Assembly (NCBI GenBank): GCA_964579845.1
Contig: CAZOHC010000011.1
Coordinates: forward strand, 1 to 28,448
Source of the DNA: CAZOHC01 sp964579845
GTDB lineage: Bacteria; Patescibacteriota; Microgenomatia; Levybacterales; UBA12049
Direction: 5' to 3'
Length of the DNA: 28,448 nt
A program made the position numbers and the translations under genes. Numbering within the stretch: position 1 is the first letter of the stretch; the number at the start of each line of letters is the position of its first letter. Shown piece after piece: positions 21,278 to 28,083 of this stretch. The notes below the pieces were generated by a model. It had not been told where the DNA came from and ran no database searches. It was given only the letters and a program-made list of their open reading frames with translations.

Positions 21278-21463
21278 GTATAAAAATATCTTAGTTCTTT
21301 GAAAAGCTAGTTGTGGAAATTATTACCCCTTTCCTGTTTCACGTTCCAATGGTCTGCCTGATCTTACTGCAGCGGTATGGGAGAAAGTAGTCGAGTAATC
21401 GATCTATTTTTTTCTATATTGCTGCAGTGAGCAGTGAACGTTTTTCGGAAAGGAGTATGTGCT
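21278..21463 (+). other. Leader region of the small-gene island
   Basis: About 190 nt without a gene. GTTCTTTGAAAA at 21294-21305 resembles Gram-positive-type boxA and directly follows the terminator. An exact 8-bp inverted repeat, ACTGCAGC (21366-21373) and GCTGCAGT (21421-21428), encloses a 47-nt loop. Both could be antitermination or regulatory structures; neither is certain. Confidence 0.4.
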
Positions 21464-21490
21464 ATGTCCCAATCCTCGTTACGACGGTAA
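21464..21490 (+). CDS. Possible 8-residue leader peptide
   Basis: GGAAAGGAG lies 8 nt before an ATG that opens an 8-codon frame (MSQSSLRR, stop TAA). The Shine-Dalgarno is among the best in the window, so the ATG is probably used by ribosomes. It may be a leader peptide or the relic of a longer gene. An overlapping 28-codon frame from 21457 has the Shine-Dalgarno too close. Confidence 0.4.
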   Translation: MSQSSLRR

Positions 21491-21535
21491 CGGAGTTCAT
21501 CTTCTACCGTCGCCTAATCTATAAGGAGTTCAATC

Positions 21536-21868
21536 GTGGTTGACTCAGCAAGTGGTCTCAGTGGCTTTCCCAACTTGACGTCACATTGGTGTGACGAGCA
21601 CCGCGGATTCCGTTTGGGTGCAATCCCCTGCAATACGCAGGGCTGCATGAATGGAGTCTGCGATCGATGTGCCAAAGGCGGCGAGCGTTATTGTTCGCAA
21701 TGTCGGACACAAAACAAACGCTCACTCAAACGTCGAGTTGCAACGGGAGGCTCACGGACGCATGTGTCGCCAACGATGGCGACAGTTGCGAGTTCAAACC
21801 ATCGAAGTGTTCCTGACCAGGAACCGAAGACGATTCGTTTCCATCATTCTCGGTTCGGCGTCAACTGA
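21536..21868 (+). CDS. Cysteine-rich zinc-finger-like protein, unknown
   Basis: 110 residues starting with GTG, 7 nt after AAGGAG. Residues 19-56 hold a dense metal-binding pattern: C19-x2-H22, C32-x4-C37-x4-C42-x2-C45-x7-C53-x2-C56. This fits two zinc sites in a B-box or RING-like arrangement. The rest is basic and Ser/Thr-rich, probably disordered, and could bind nucleic acid. It is the first sizeable gene of an island whose base composition and ribosome sites differ from the neighbours. It may be of phage or plasmid origin. No specific family is recognised. Confidence 0.6.
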   Translation: MVDSASGLSGFPNLTSHWCDEHRGFRLGAIPCNTQGCMNGVCDRCAKGGERYCSQCRTQNKRSLKRRVATGGSRTHVSPTMATVASSNHRSVPDQEPKTIRFHHSRFGVN

Positions 21869-21897
21869 CCACGCAAGTGGCGTACGGAGACGTATCC

Positions 21898-22113
21898 ATG
21901 TGCACCTGTCAGTTCTGCGGAAAACAACAAGACAAGTGCTATAAAAGCTTAGGCCGCGGCATTTGTCAGTGTTGTCTCTGCAAGCTCACCAGCATGTCTC
22001 GAGAAGAAATAGAAGACTTCTCGAAAGAGCTGGAAGCTGCCGAGCTGGACGAATTAGTCGGACAGTCGGTTTTACCGACCTCGTATGACGGATTCTCCGT
22101 CAATCAATTCTAA
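21898..22113 (+). CDS. Small protein with ClpX-type C4 zinc finger
   Basis: 71 residues. The N-terminal CQFCGKQQDK (C4 and C7) followed by ICQCC (C23 and C26) matches the zinc-binding domain of ClpX, which reads CxFCGK-x-Q...IC-x2-C. The spacing is 15 residues, slightly shorter than in ClpX. Then comes an acidic helix (SREEIEDFSKELEAAELDEL). It has no ATPase part, so it could act as a dimerising or adaptor module, for example recruiting or blocking ClpX, as some phage proteins do. The start is set by GGAG 8 nt before ATG 21898. The stop overlaps the next ATG as TAATG. Confidence 0.6.
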   Translation: MCTCQFCGKQQDKCYKSLGRGICQCCLCKLTSMSREEIEDFSKELEAAELDELVGQSVLPTSYDGFSVNQF

Positions 22114-22124
22114 TGGGGGATATC

Positions 22125-22328
22125 ATGGTCCGAAACTCTCCTCGAGTTCCGTTCAAGTCTCGCAAAGTTCGCCGCCACTTCGTTTCCAGGCAACCAGAGC
22201 CTCCTCCTGTGACCCAGCAGGCACGTAAGACACCGGCGGAGACCGGATGCTTCGAGGACCTTATGGTCGGATACTGGGATGTTGTGGACGGTAAGGCCGT
22301 TTTGCGACCTTGGCCGAACTACAGGTAA
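22125..22328 (+). CDS. Small basic protein, unknown
   Basis: 67 residues from the ATG at 22125, which has GGGGGA 5 nt upstream. An in-frame ATG at 22113 overlaps the previous stop (TAATG) and could be used by coupling. The first half is very basic (SRKVRRHFVSRQ), then comes a Pro-rich linker, and the C-terminus is short and aromatic (FEDLMVGYWDVVDGKAVLRPWPNYR). No family is recognised. A DNA- or RNA-binding role is a guess from charge. Confidence 0.45.
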   Translation: MVRNSPRVPFKSRKVRRHFVSRQPEPPPVTQQARKTPAETGCFEDLMVGYWDVVDGKAVLRPWPNYR

Positions 22329-22406
22329 GATCATGAGATTCTTTTCAGGATTGCCGCCGTAGATGAACGACCCCCTCGGGGGTCCCATCGAACGAAGGAG
22401 TTCGAT

Positions 22407-22520
22407 ATGAAACGCCTACTAGCGTTTCTCAGACGGCGCCGTCGACAGTTTGACCCTTGCAGGAAAACACTTCGACAGAGGTGGGGCAAGGATCCCATCT
22501 GCCCAACCGTAATGAGGTAA
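22407..22520 (+). CDS. 37-residue Arg-rich peptide
   Basis: The ATG lies 6 nt after GAAGGAG, a strong ribosome site. The peptide is very basic at the start (LLAFLRRRRRQF) and has two cysteines. A GC-rich hairpin (GACCCC...GGGGTC, 22367-22382) lies about 25 nt upstream. Too short to classify; its ribosome site is the main support. Confidence 0.4.
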   Translation: MKRLLAFLRRRRRQFDPCRKTLRQRWGKDPICPTVMR

Positions 22521-22580
22521 GATAACCTCAAGTCCGGAAGCAGTAGGCTAAGGATATGGCCTCTGGCCAAGGAGAAAAAC

Positions 22581-22778
22581 GTGAATTCCAAGACTGTTGT
22601 CGGCGAAATTCGCCGTCACATCGCGTGTGCGATCTATGGCGGAGAGGGGTGTAACACCCCATGGGCCTTCGGCAACAAGAAGCCATGGCCTGTACCTGCC
22701 AGTAAGCCATCAGGCCGAAAACAACATGGCCTCCGGCCGGTGCCGATTGACCAAAAACCAATTCCACAACAAAGCTGA
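22581..22778 (+). CDS. Small Pro/Gly-rich protein, unknown
   Basis: 65 residues starting at GTG, 6 nt after AAGGAG. A short helical start (KTVVGEIRRHIACAIYGGEG) is followed by a Pro/Lys-rich tail likely to be disordered. Several GGCC palindromes lie inside the gene. It is the last gene of the island and is followed by a structured element. No family is recognised. Confidence 0.4.
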   Translation: MNSKTVVGEIRRHIACAIYGGEGCNTPWAFGNKKPWPVPASKPSGRKQHGLRPVPIDQKPIPQQS

Positions 22779-22786
22779 TACCATCA

Positions 22787-22847
22787 GCGTGCCTTTCTCT
22801 TCGGAGAGACCCGTACTGCGGGATTTTATTCGGGGGTAAAGGCACGC
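22787..22847 (+). other. Structured RNA-like element at the end of the island
   Basis: Perfect outer stem GCGTGCCTTT (22787-22796) and AAAGGCACGC (22838-22847), enclosing a UUCG-type hairpin (TCTC-TTCG-GAGA) and a second hairpin (CCCG...CGGG), as a three-way junction would. No T run follows. It could be a 3' stabiliser, a processing site or a regulatory RNA. Confidence 0.5.
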
Positions 22848-22882
22848 CCCAATTCATTCAGTACCACCATACACAATCTCAC

Positions 22883-24112
22883 TTATTTTACTGCAGAATC
22901 AACCAGTTTCCGTATCTTCTCTTTAAATGTTTTCTCTGAAAACTCCTCTGCTCGCTTCATGATGACCTTCTCATCGAATGTTTTGTTCTCGAATTCCTTT
23001 ATCGCTTTTTTCAGGCTAGCTACCGTTAACTCATCAAAAAATAATCCGGTTTTCCCCTGAAGAACAGTCTCCTGAACCCCACCTGAACGATATGCGATGA
23101 CCGGTGTTCCGGCAGCCATGGCTTCAACAGGCAGTATCCCGAAATCCTCATCTTCTGCTGCGAATAGATAGGCTTTTGCACCACGAAGCAGTTTCCATTT
23201 TTCCTCATCCGTCACTTCCCCCAGTAGCTCAATGTTGTTCTTTGTACTTCGTTCTCGGTTCGTCGTGAGATGTTCAAGTTCTTCACCATACCCGGCAAAT
23301 GCTTTTCCGAAGACTTTGAGCGGCAGATCAAGTTCCTGGCAGGCTTGAATAATGAGGTCAATATGTTTTGGCCGTGCCAGCCTCCCGCCAGCGAGGATGT
23401 AACTCTCGGATAACTCAGTGATTCGGTGTTTCAGAAAATCAGAAGCATCAGATACATCAGACCTTCTGACTTTCTGGTTTTCTGACTTTCTGATTTTCCG
23501 AGTATTCTGAGTTTTCTGAAAACTGACAACCACAGGTGGATAAATAACGACCGCATCTTTACGATAAAACTTCGCTATTCTCCGCTTTACCTCCTCAGAA
23601 TTCGCAATATACTGATCGACATTTTTTGACGCATTCGTATCGACAATACGCAGTAAATGATTCGCCGCTTCTCCCAGAACATGCATCACCTTATTTTTCT
23701 TCCATTCCCTTGCTGTTGCATATCCATAGAGGTATCGTGGCGGCGTGTGGCAGTAGCAAATCTGCAGTGCACCACGAGAGCGTTTCACAGATTGCTTTTT
23801 TAACGTATTGGGGAAATAGGCACCGGTTGCAGAGACGATGATCACATCATACTCTGAGAAGTCGAACCGACCAAAGAGCCAGGGAGAAAGGAGCCGCAAA
23901 GGACTTATGAGCTTTGCTTTGAACGGGAAATGCTGTGCACGTGATGTTCTGATATCCCAGTCCTGAAAGCGTTCACGATGCGGACCTAAGTATTCAGGGA
24001 GATAGACCGACGTATATACAGGCGCATCAGGGAACACTTCATGCAGCGTTTCAAGAACCCTCTCAGCACCACCATATTCTTTTATATAGTCATGAACTAA
24101 TGCGACCTTCAT
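22883..24112 (-). CDS. GT4-type glycosyltransferase with in-frame repeat insertion
   Basis: 409 residues, probably transferring a sugar in exopolysaccharide or lipid-linked glycan synthesis. The N-terminal MKVALVHDYIKEYGGAERVL, the family block CHTPPRYLYGY, and the C-terminal LFAAEDEDFGILPVEAMAAGTPVIAYRSGGVQETV (E-x7-E sugar-nucleotide site) identify a GT4 WbaZ-like enzyme. Residues about 201-234 (QNTRKIRKSE...ASDFLKHRITELS), between YPPV and YILAGGRL, are a palindromic repeat product also present in the exonuclease next door. A second small insert (TNRERSTKN) may be another repeat. The start at 24112 follows an extended -10 (TGGTATAAA, 24125-24130). Confidence 0.9.
   Translation of the reverse strand: MKVALVHDYIKEYGGAERVLETLHEVFPDAPVYTSVYLPEYLGPHRERFQDWDIRTSRAQHFPFKAKLISPLRLLSPWLFGRFDFSEYDVIIVSATGAYFPNTLKKQSVKRSRGALQICYCHTPPRYLYGYATAREWKKNKVMHVLGEAANHLLRIVDTNASKNVDQYIANSEEVKRRIAKFYRKDAVVIYPPVVVSFQKTQNTRKIRKSENQKVRRSDVSDASDFLKHRITELSESYILAGGRLARPKHIDLIIQACQELDLPLKVFGKAFAGYGEELEHLTTNRERSTKNNIELLGEVTDEEKWKLLRGAKAYLFAAEDEDFGILPVEAMAAGTPVIAYRSGGVQETVLQGKTGLFFDELTVASLKKAIKEFENKTFDEKVIMKRAEEFSEKTFKEKIRKLVDSAVK
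23235..23265. repeat. Short repeat shared by glycosyltransferase and fpg
   Basis: 31 bases that match 20747-20777 in fpg at 23 positions (TTG-Y-TCTTTG, then TCGTTCT). Both encode a few extra, charged residues in a loop (TNRERSTKN here, RTKNEEQRA in fpg). Low complexity makes this less certain than the larger elements. Confidence 0.35.
23408..23509 (-). repeat. 102-bp in-frame palindromic element, copy 1
   Basis: Lies inside the glycosyltransferase and encodes 34 residues in frame. The arms carry CGG-N4-TCAG-N4-TCAGA on both sides as an imperfect palindrome, with ACTCAG/CTGAGT near the ends. It aligns without gaps to 24780-24881, sharing CAGAATACTCGGA, GTCAGA and CTGAAACACCGAA. Confidence 0.8.
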
Positions 24113-24124
24113 AGTGATGTACGA

Positions 24125-24133
24125 TTTATACCA
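24125..24133 (-). promoter_or_regulatory. Extended -10 of the glycosyltransferase gene
   Basis: TGGTATAAA with 12 nt to the ATG at 24112, which gives a leader of about 5 nt. The -35 region is weak. Confidence 0.45.
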
Positions 24134-24149
24134 CAAGGGTACTTTGTGA

Positions 24150-24183
24150 ATTACGACCTGCCTGCCAACAGGCAGGATTACGA
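24150..24183. repeat. Perfect hairpin flanked by 7-bp direct repeats
   Basis: CCTGCCTG (24157-24164) and CAGGCAGG (24169-24176) form an 8-bp stem around CCAA. The direct repeat ATTACGA abuts it exactly on both sides (24150-24156 and 24177-24183), as a target-site duplication would. It lies between the exonuclease and glycosyltransferase genes. Confidence 0.6.
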
Positions 24184-24224
24184 ATATGATGAAAAATCTT
24201 AAATCATACCTCGTAAATCGAAGA

Positions 24225-25241
24225 CTAAAGTAATTCCATCTGTCCGTCTGATTCCTTTTTCTTCGCCTCTTTCATCTGAGGAAACCTTGCCTCAAGCCGG
24301 GTAATCAAGCTATTAAAGGAGAGTTCTCCGAATGATCTATGCAATCCATGAAGATCAAAAGATTCAACGGCACAGGAAGTGATGTCAAACTGCATCGGCA
24401 CATCGGTAATGATGGTTGCAAGCTTTTTTGCGAGTGCTGCCTGCTCTGCATCCAGTGCCAGTTTCGTACCTATTTTCTCAGGCAGTTCACCGATATGTTC
24501 ATACAGCGCTTCAAATGTCGGATACTGTTTGAGGAGTGATGCAGCAGTCTTTGGCCCAATCCCGGTTACACCAGGATAACCGTCTGAGGGATCACCGATC
24601 AGTGCTTTATAGTCAACAAACTGTGAGGCTTTCACCCCATACTTCTCCTCAACCTTCTCAGGGGTAAATTCGACTGATTTGGTCAGGCCGACAATCGGCA
24701 TAAGTACATGGACTCTCTCGTTTACAAGCTGCAGCATATCCCGATCACCGGTCAGAATGAGCACCCGAAGATTATTGTGGGAAAACTCGGTGCTTCGGTG
24801 TTTCAGAGTATCAGAGGCACCGGCTGCATCAGCATTTCTGACGCTATGACGCTCTGACGCCCTGACCATCCGAGTATTCTGCACCACTCTCGTTGCAATC
24901 GTCCCGATCAGATCATCACCTTCATAGCCATCCAGTGAGAATGTCGGCGCTTTCAATGTCGAGAGTAATGCATCAACAAGTGAGATCTGTGACTTTAAAT
25001 TATCCTCCATCGAGGGTCTGTTCTGGTGATAACCTGCGAACATCGACTGTCGAATCGTCGGCTTCGAGCGATCAAAACAGACTGCCAGATGACTCGGGTT
25101 TTGATCTGCCATGACATTAATCAACATCGAGAAAAATCCATATACTGCATTCACCATTTGGCCGTTTTTCGTCAACTCAGGCATCGCATGATACGCCCGA
25201 TATAACATAGCATTTCCGTCGATGAGTAAAAAAGTATTCAT
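24225..25241 (-). CDS. 5'-3' exonuclease of DNA polymerase I type, stand-alone
   Basis: Flap and RNA-primer nuclease, 338 residues, with no polymerase domain in the reading frame. The FEN/PolI blocks are LLIDGNAMLYRAYHA (metal Asp at 8), VCFDRSKPTIR, DGYEGDDLIGTIA (acidic cluster), LILTGDRDMLQLV, and DYKALIGDPSDGYPGVTGIGPKTAASLL (helix-hairpin-helix). Between TIATRVV and NLRVLIL, where relatives have a link of a few residues, lie about 34 extra residues (119-153) from a palindromic repeat. A -10 (TGTTACAAT) lies 14 nt before the ATG, overlapping the end of ftsH. It may work with the ATP ligase on Okazaki fragments. Confidence 0.95.
   Translation of the reverse strand: MNTFLLIDGNAMLYRAYHAMPELTKNGQMVNAVYGFFSMLINVMADQNPSHLAVCFDRSKPTIRQSMFAGYHQNRPSMEDNLKSQISLVDALLSTLKAPTFSLDGYEGDDLIGTIATRVVQNTRMVRASERHSVRNADAAGASDTLKHRSTEFSHNNLRVLILTGDRDMLQLVNERVHVLMPIVGLTKSVEFTPEKVEEKYGVKASQFVDYKALIGDPSDGYPGVTGIGPKTAASLLKQYPTFEALYEHIGELPEKIGTKLALDAEQAALAKKLATIITDVPMQFDITSCAVESFDLHGLHRSFGELSFNSLITRLEARFPQMKEAKKKESDGQMELL
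24780..24881 (-). repeat. 102-bp in-frame palindromic element, copy 2
   Basis: Lies inside the 5'-3' exonuclease gene and encodes residues about 121-154. GGTGC (24789-24793) and GCACC (24881-24885) are inverted at its ends, with CGG-N4-TCAG-N4-TCAGA arms inside. The encoded peptide matches that of copy 1 at 20 of 34 positions with no gaps (QNTR, ASD, LKHR and TE conserved). Confidence 0.82.
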
Positions 25242-25274
25242 GAGGTATGGAACTTATTGTAACACAGAAAATTG

Positions 25275-27173
25275 TTACGAGGAGGCAATCGTCAGGATCG
25301 GCGGTTTACTGTTCGGAGCGTTTTTCTTCGGGCCGATGATTCTGACAAAATCTTCAGAATCAATCGTTTCTTTTTTCAGGAGTTCTTTTGCAATCGTATC
25401 CAGTTTACTCTTATGTTTTTTTAACACTTTCTGAGCAATCTTATAACTATCATCCGTAATTTTCTTCACCTCTGCATCAATCCTGGCAGCCATCTCAGGA
25501 GAGATATCTGACTGATCATACGGAGAACGTTTCTCAGGATCCAGATTAATAGGACCCAGATCACTCATACCGAACTGAGCGACCATAGCACGTGAGACAT
25601 GTGTTGCTTTCGCAATATCATCAGAGGCACCGGTCGTCATCTCGTTAAAAATTAATTCTTCAGCAGCACGACCACCAAGCATCACTGCGACCTGTTCATA
25701 CAAGTGCGATTTTGTCTCATGAAGTCGCTCAATCGGCTCTGTCATCGTATGCCCGAGGCTCATCCCGCGGGAGACAATCGAGATTCGGTGAACAGGATCA
25801 ACATGCGGCATTTCCCAGGCCACTAATGCATGTCCTGCTTCGTGATACGCCGTCATTTTCCGGTCTTCTTCTGACTGCAGCCGTCTCTTTTCAGGGCCGA
25901 GTTTTACTTTCGTCGCTGCCTCTTCCAGATCCTGCATGTCAATTGCTTTTTTTGATAACCGAGCAGCCAGGATTGCAGCCTCGTTCAGCATGTTCTGCAG
26001 ATCAGCGCCTGAGAACCCGACTGTGCGTTTGGCAACTTTATCCCAATTTACATTTTTTTCAAACGGCTTGCCTTTCGCATGAATCTTTAAGATCGCTTTC
26101 CGTCCTTCCAAGTCAGGAAGATCCAGGACAACCCGCCTGTCGAATCGACCTGGCCGAACAAGTGCAGGATCCAAGACATCCGGACGGTTCGTTGCTGCCA
26201 TTACGATAACCTGTTCGTTTTGGGTGAAGCCGTCCATCTCAACAAGAATTTGGTTCAGCGTCTGCTCCCTTTCATCATGGCCACCCATAATCCCGACGCC
26301 GCGCTGCCGACCGATCGCATCAACTTCATCGATAAAGATAATCGCAGGCTGTGCTTTTTTGGCGGTATTAAACAGGTCACGAACACGGGAGGCACCGACA
26401 CCGACCAGCATTTCCATGAATTCTGACCCTGCCATTGAGAAGAACGCGACATTGGCTTCCCCTGCTGTGGCACGAGCCAAGAGCGTTTTTCCCGTTCCTG
26501 CAGGTCCGACCATCAACACACCTTTCGGTGTTCTCGCACCCATGGATTTATACTTCTGGGGATTTTTTAAGAAATCAACAATCTCAGTCAGTTCTTGTTT
26601 TGCTTCATCAACGCCTGCGACATCGGCAAACGTTGTTTTGGGCGTGTCCTTATTAAAAAGCTTGGCTTTCGACTGACCGAAGGAGAAGATACTTTCCTGT
26701 GTTCCCCGCGCTTGGCGAAAAATAAAGTAGAAGAACGCGATCATCAGAATAACCGGGAGAATCGCACCGAAGATATTCACCCAGCTGTTCAGTCCAGCTT
26801 CATCTTTTACCGTAACCTTTACCCGGTTCATCTGCTCTGTTGTGACCCCTGCATCGCTGAAAAGAGAGTAGACATCAGCACCCGGTTCTTTATCCGCCTG
26901 TATCGTTTCACCGTTCTGCGTTGCAATTAATGTATTCCCGTCTACAGTAATTTCCTGGACATTTCCTTCCTTGACTGCTGAGATTACCTGGGAGAGAGGA
27001 ACATTCTCTGAGTTCTCATACGGGGCACTCAACGTCGTTAAGACGATTAGCGTCATGAGGATTAAAAATCCGTAGAGAAGCAGGTTTTTCCACGAGGCTT
27101 TATAGCGGAATTTCTTGAGGTTTTTTCGTGAATTTTTGGATGTAGAGCCGGATTTTTTACCGTTGCCTGCCAT
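25275..27173 (-). CDS. ftsH: ATP-dependent zinc metalloprotease FtsH
   Basis: Membrane AAA+ protease that removes damaged membrane and regulatory proteins. The 632 residues have a basic start, membrane segments at about 31-49 and 135-152 around a small outside domain, Walker A GPAGTGKT (223-230), Walker B AIIFIDEVD, an arginine-finger region (PALVRPGRFDRR), and the zinc site HEAGH (444-448). An extended -10 (TGCTATACT, 27184-27192) 10 nt upstream sets the start at 27173. In-frame codons further up overlap this box. The usual partner genes tilS and hpt are not in the window. Confidence 0.98.
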   Translation of the reverse strand: MAGNGKKSGSTSKNSRKNLKKFRYKASWKNLLLYGFLILMTLIVLTTLSAPYENSENVPLSQVISAVKEGNVQEITVDGNTLIATQNGETIQADKEPGADVYSLFSDAGVTTEQMNRVKVTVKDEAGLNSWVNIFGAILPVILMIAFFYFIFRQARGTQESIFSFGQSKAKLFNKDTPKTTFADVAGVDEAKQELTEIVDFLKNPQKYKSMGARTPKGVLMVGPAGTGKTLLARATAGEANVAFFSMAGSEFMEMLVGVGASRVRDLFNTAKKAQPAIIFIDEVDAIGRQRGVGIMGGHDEREQTLNQILVEMDGFTQNEQVIVMAATNRPDVLDPALVRPGRFDRRVVLDLPDLEGRKAILKIHAKGKPFEKNVNWDKVAKRTVGFSGADLQNMLNEAAILAARLSKKAIDMQDLEEAATKVKLGPEKRRLQSEEDRKMTAYHEAGHALVAWEMPHVDPVHRISIVSRGMSLGHTMTEPIERLHETKSHLYEQVAVMLGGRAAEELIFNEMTTGASDDIAKATHVSRAMVAQFGMSDLGPINLDPEKRSPYDQSDISPEMAARIDAEVKKITDDSYKIAQKVLKKHKSKLDTIAKELLKKETIDSEDFVRIIGPKKNAPNSKPPILTIASS

Positions 27174-27183
27174 AATGGAGGTC

Positions 27184-27192
27184 AGTATAGCA
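27184..27192 (-). promoter_or_regulatory. Extended -10 of ftsH
   Basis: TGCTATACT, with 10 nt to the ATG at 27173, leaving a leader of about 3 nt. The intervening bases (GACCTCCATT) are pyrimidine-rich, the opposite of a Shine-Dalgarno. Confidence 0.5.
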
Positions 27193-27250
27193 TATACTTT
27201 CTGCACTTGCCAGCACCACTGTGAAAGTAGTTCGGAGTACGTCGAATGTA

Positions 27251-28078
27251 TTATGCTAAAGAGACTTGGTCATTGTCATATTGCACCAATCCGTCCTTTT
27301 CTAATCCCTCAACAATTCTTTCAATAAACGCTTTATCTTTGTGTAATATTTCCCCTACATTCTTTATACTTACTGCTTTATACTCAAGCAGCAGCTTAAC
27401 AATCTGTCCACGGTAGTATCTGTCAGACCCGATAAATGAGGTTTGCTTCGGAATGGGTATTCTCTCATGCTTCAGCATGGCTGATGCGTAGTCCATCAGT
27501 GCCTGATTCCACTCATACGCTTTTCCTTTCGGAACCAACTGCTCAGCAATCGCCTGCAGTGTTTTTTCTGTGGCCATCTCAGCCTGGTTCTCTCTCCGCA
27601 GAATTTTTGTCAAAATCACTTTTCGAACATTCGTATCCACCACGGCGATCTGCTCATTGAAGGCAAAGCAGGCAATCGCGCTCGCCGTATACTCCCCGAC
27701 TCCCGGCAACTGCTTTAGTCCTTCCACATCTCTTGGCCAAATACCACGATACTCATGAACAATGATCTGTGCTGTTCGTTGCAGTGACAATGCCCGCCTG
27801 TTATAACCAAGCCCTGACCACAACCGAAGTACTTCACTCGTTTCGGCTGAAGCAAGGTCTTGCACTTTCGGAAATCTCACGATCCAGGCTTCATATTTGG
27901 GAATAACACGGGTTACCTGTGTTTGCTGCAGCATGATTTCTGAGACCAGAATCTTATACGGATCACGTTGCTTTACGGGGGTGTCAAACGGTAACTGCCT
28001 CCACGGCAGGTCTCGCTTGTTCACAGCGTACCACGCAAGGATATCTTTTTGAAATTGTTGTACTGACGTCAGTTTCAT
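27251..28078 (-). CDS. mutY: A/G-specific adenine glycosylase lacking the iron-sulfur cysteines
   Basis: Removes adenine mispaired with 8-oxoguanine. 275 residues with RDLPWR, SEIMLQQTQV (catalytic E47), the helix-hairpin-helix LPGVGEYTASAI (124-135) and VVDTNVRKV (catalytic D148). The four Cys that bind the 4Fe-4S cluster should follow ALMDYASAML, but the sequence there is KHERIPIPKQT, and the protein's only Cys is C137. It is therefore a clusterless MutY. The C-terminus (205-275) is a short winged-helix-like domain (YRGQIVKLLLEYKAVSIKNVGEILHKD), not the usual Nudix-like domain. Its ATG lies 5 nt after the csaA stop, so the two are coupled. Confidence 0.85.
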   Translation of the reverse strand: MKLTSVQQFQKDILAWYAVNKRDLPWRQLPFDTPVKQRDPYKILVSEIMLQQTQVTRVIPKYEAWIVRFPKVQDLASAETSEVLRLWSGLGYNRRALSLQRTAQIIVHEYRGIWPRDVEGLKQLPGVGEYTASAIACFAFNEQIAVVDTNVRKVILTKILRRENQAEMATEKTLQAIAEQLVPKGKAYEWNQALMDYASAMLKHERIPIPKQTSFIGSDRYYRGQIVKLLLEYKAVSIKNVGEILHKDKAFIERIVEGLEKDGLVQYDNDQVSLA

Positions 28079-28083
28079 GAGGA

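Noticed and set aside
22362..22410. 15-codon frame and a 9-codon frame at 22333 in the island
   Set aside because: No good ribosome site for the first, and both are too short; they may only be spacer.
22110..22857. Minus-strand frames across the small-gene island
   Set aside because: The plus-strand frames have strong ribosome sites; the antisense frames do not.
25712..26676. Long plus-strand frames antisense to ftsH
   Set aside because: Shadows of a strongly conserved gene; translations are low-complexity Pro/Ser/Leu sequence.
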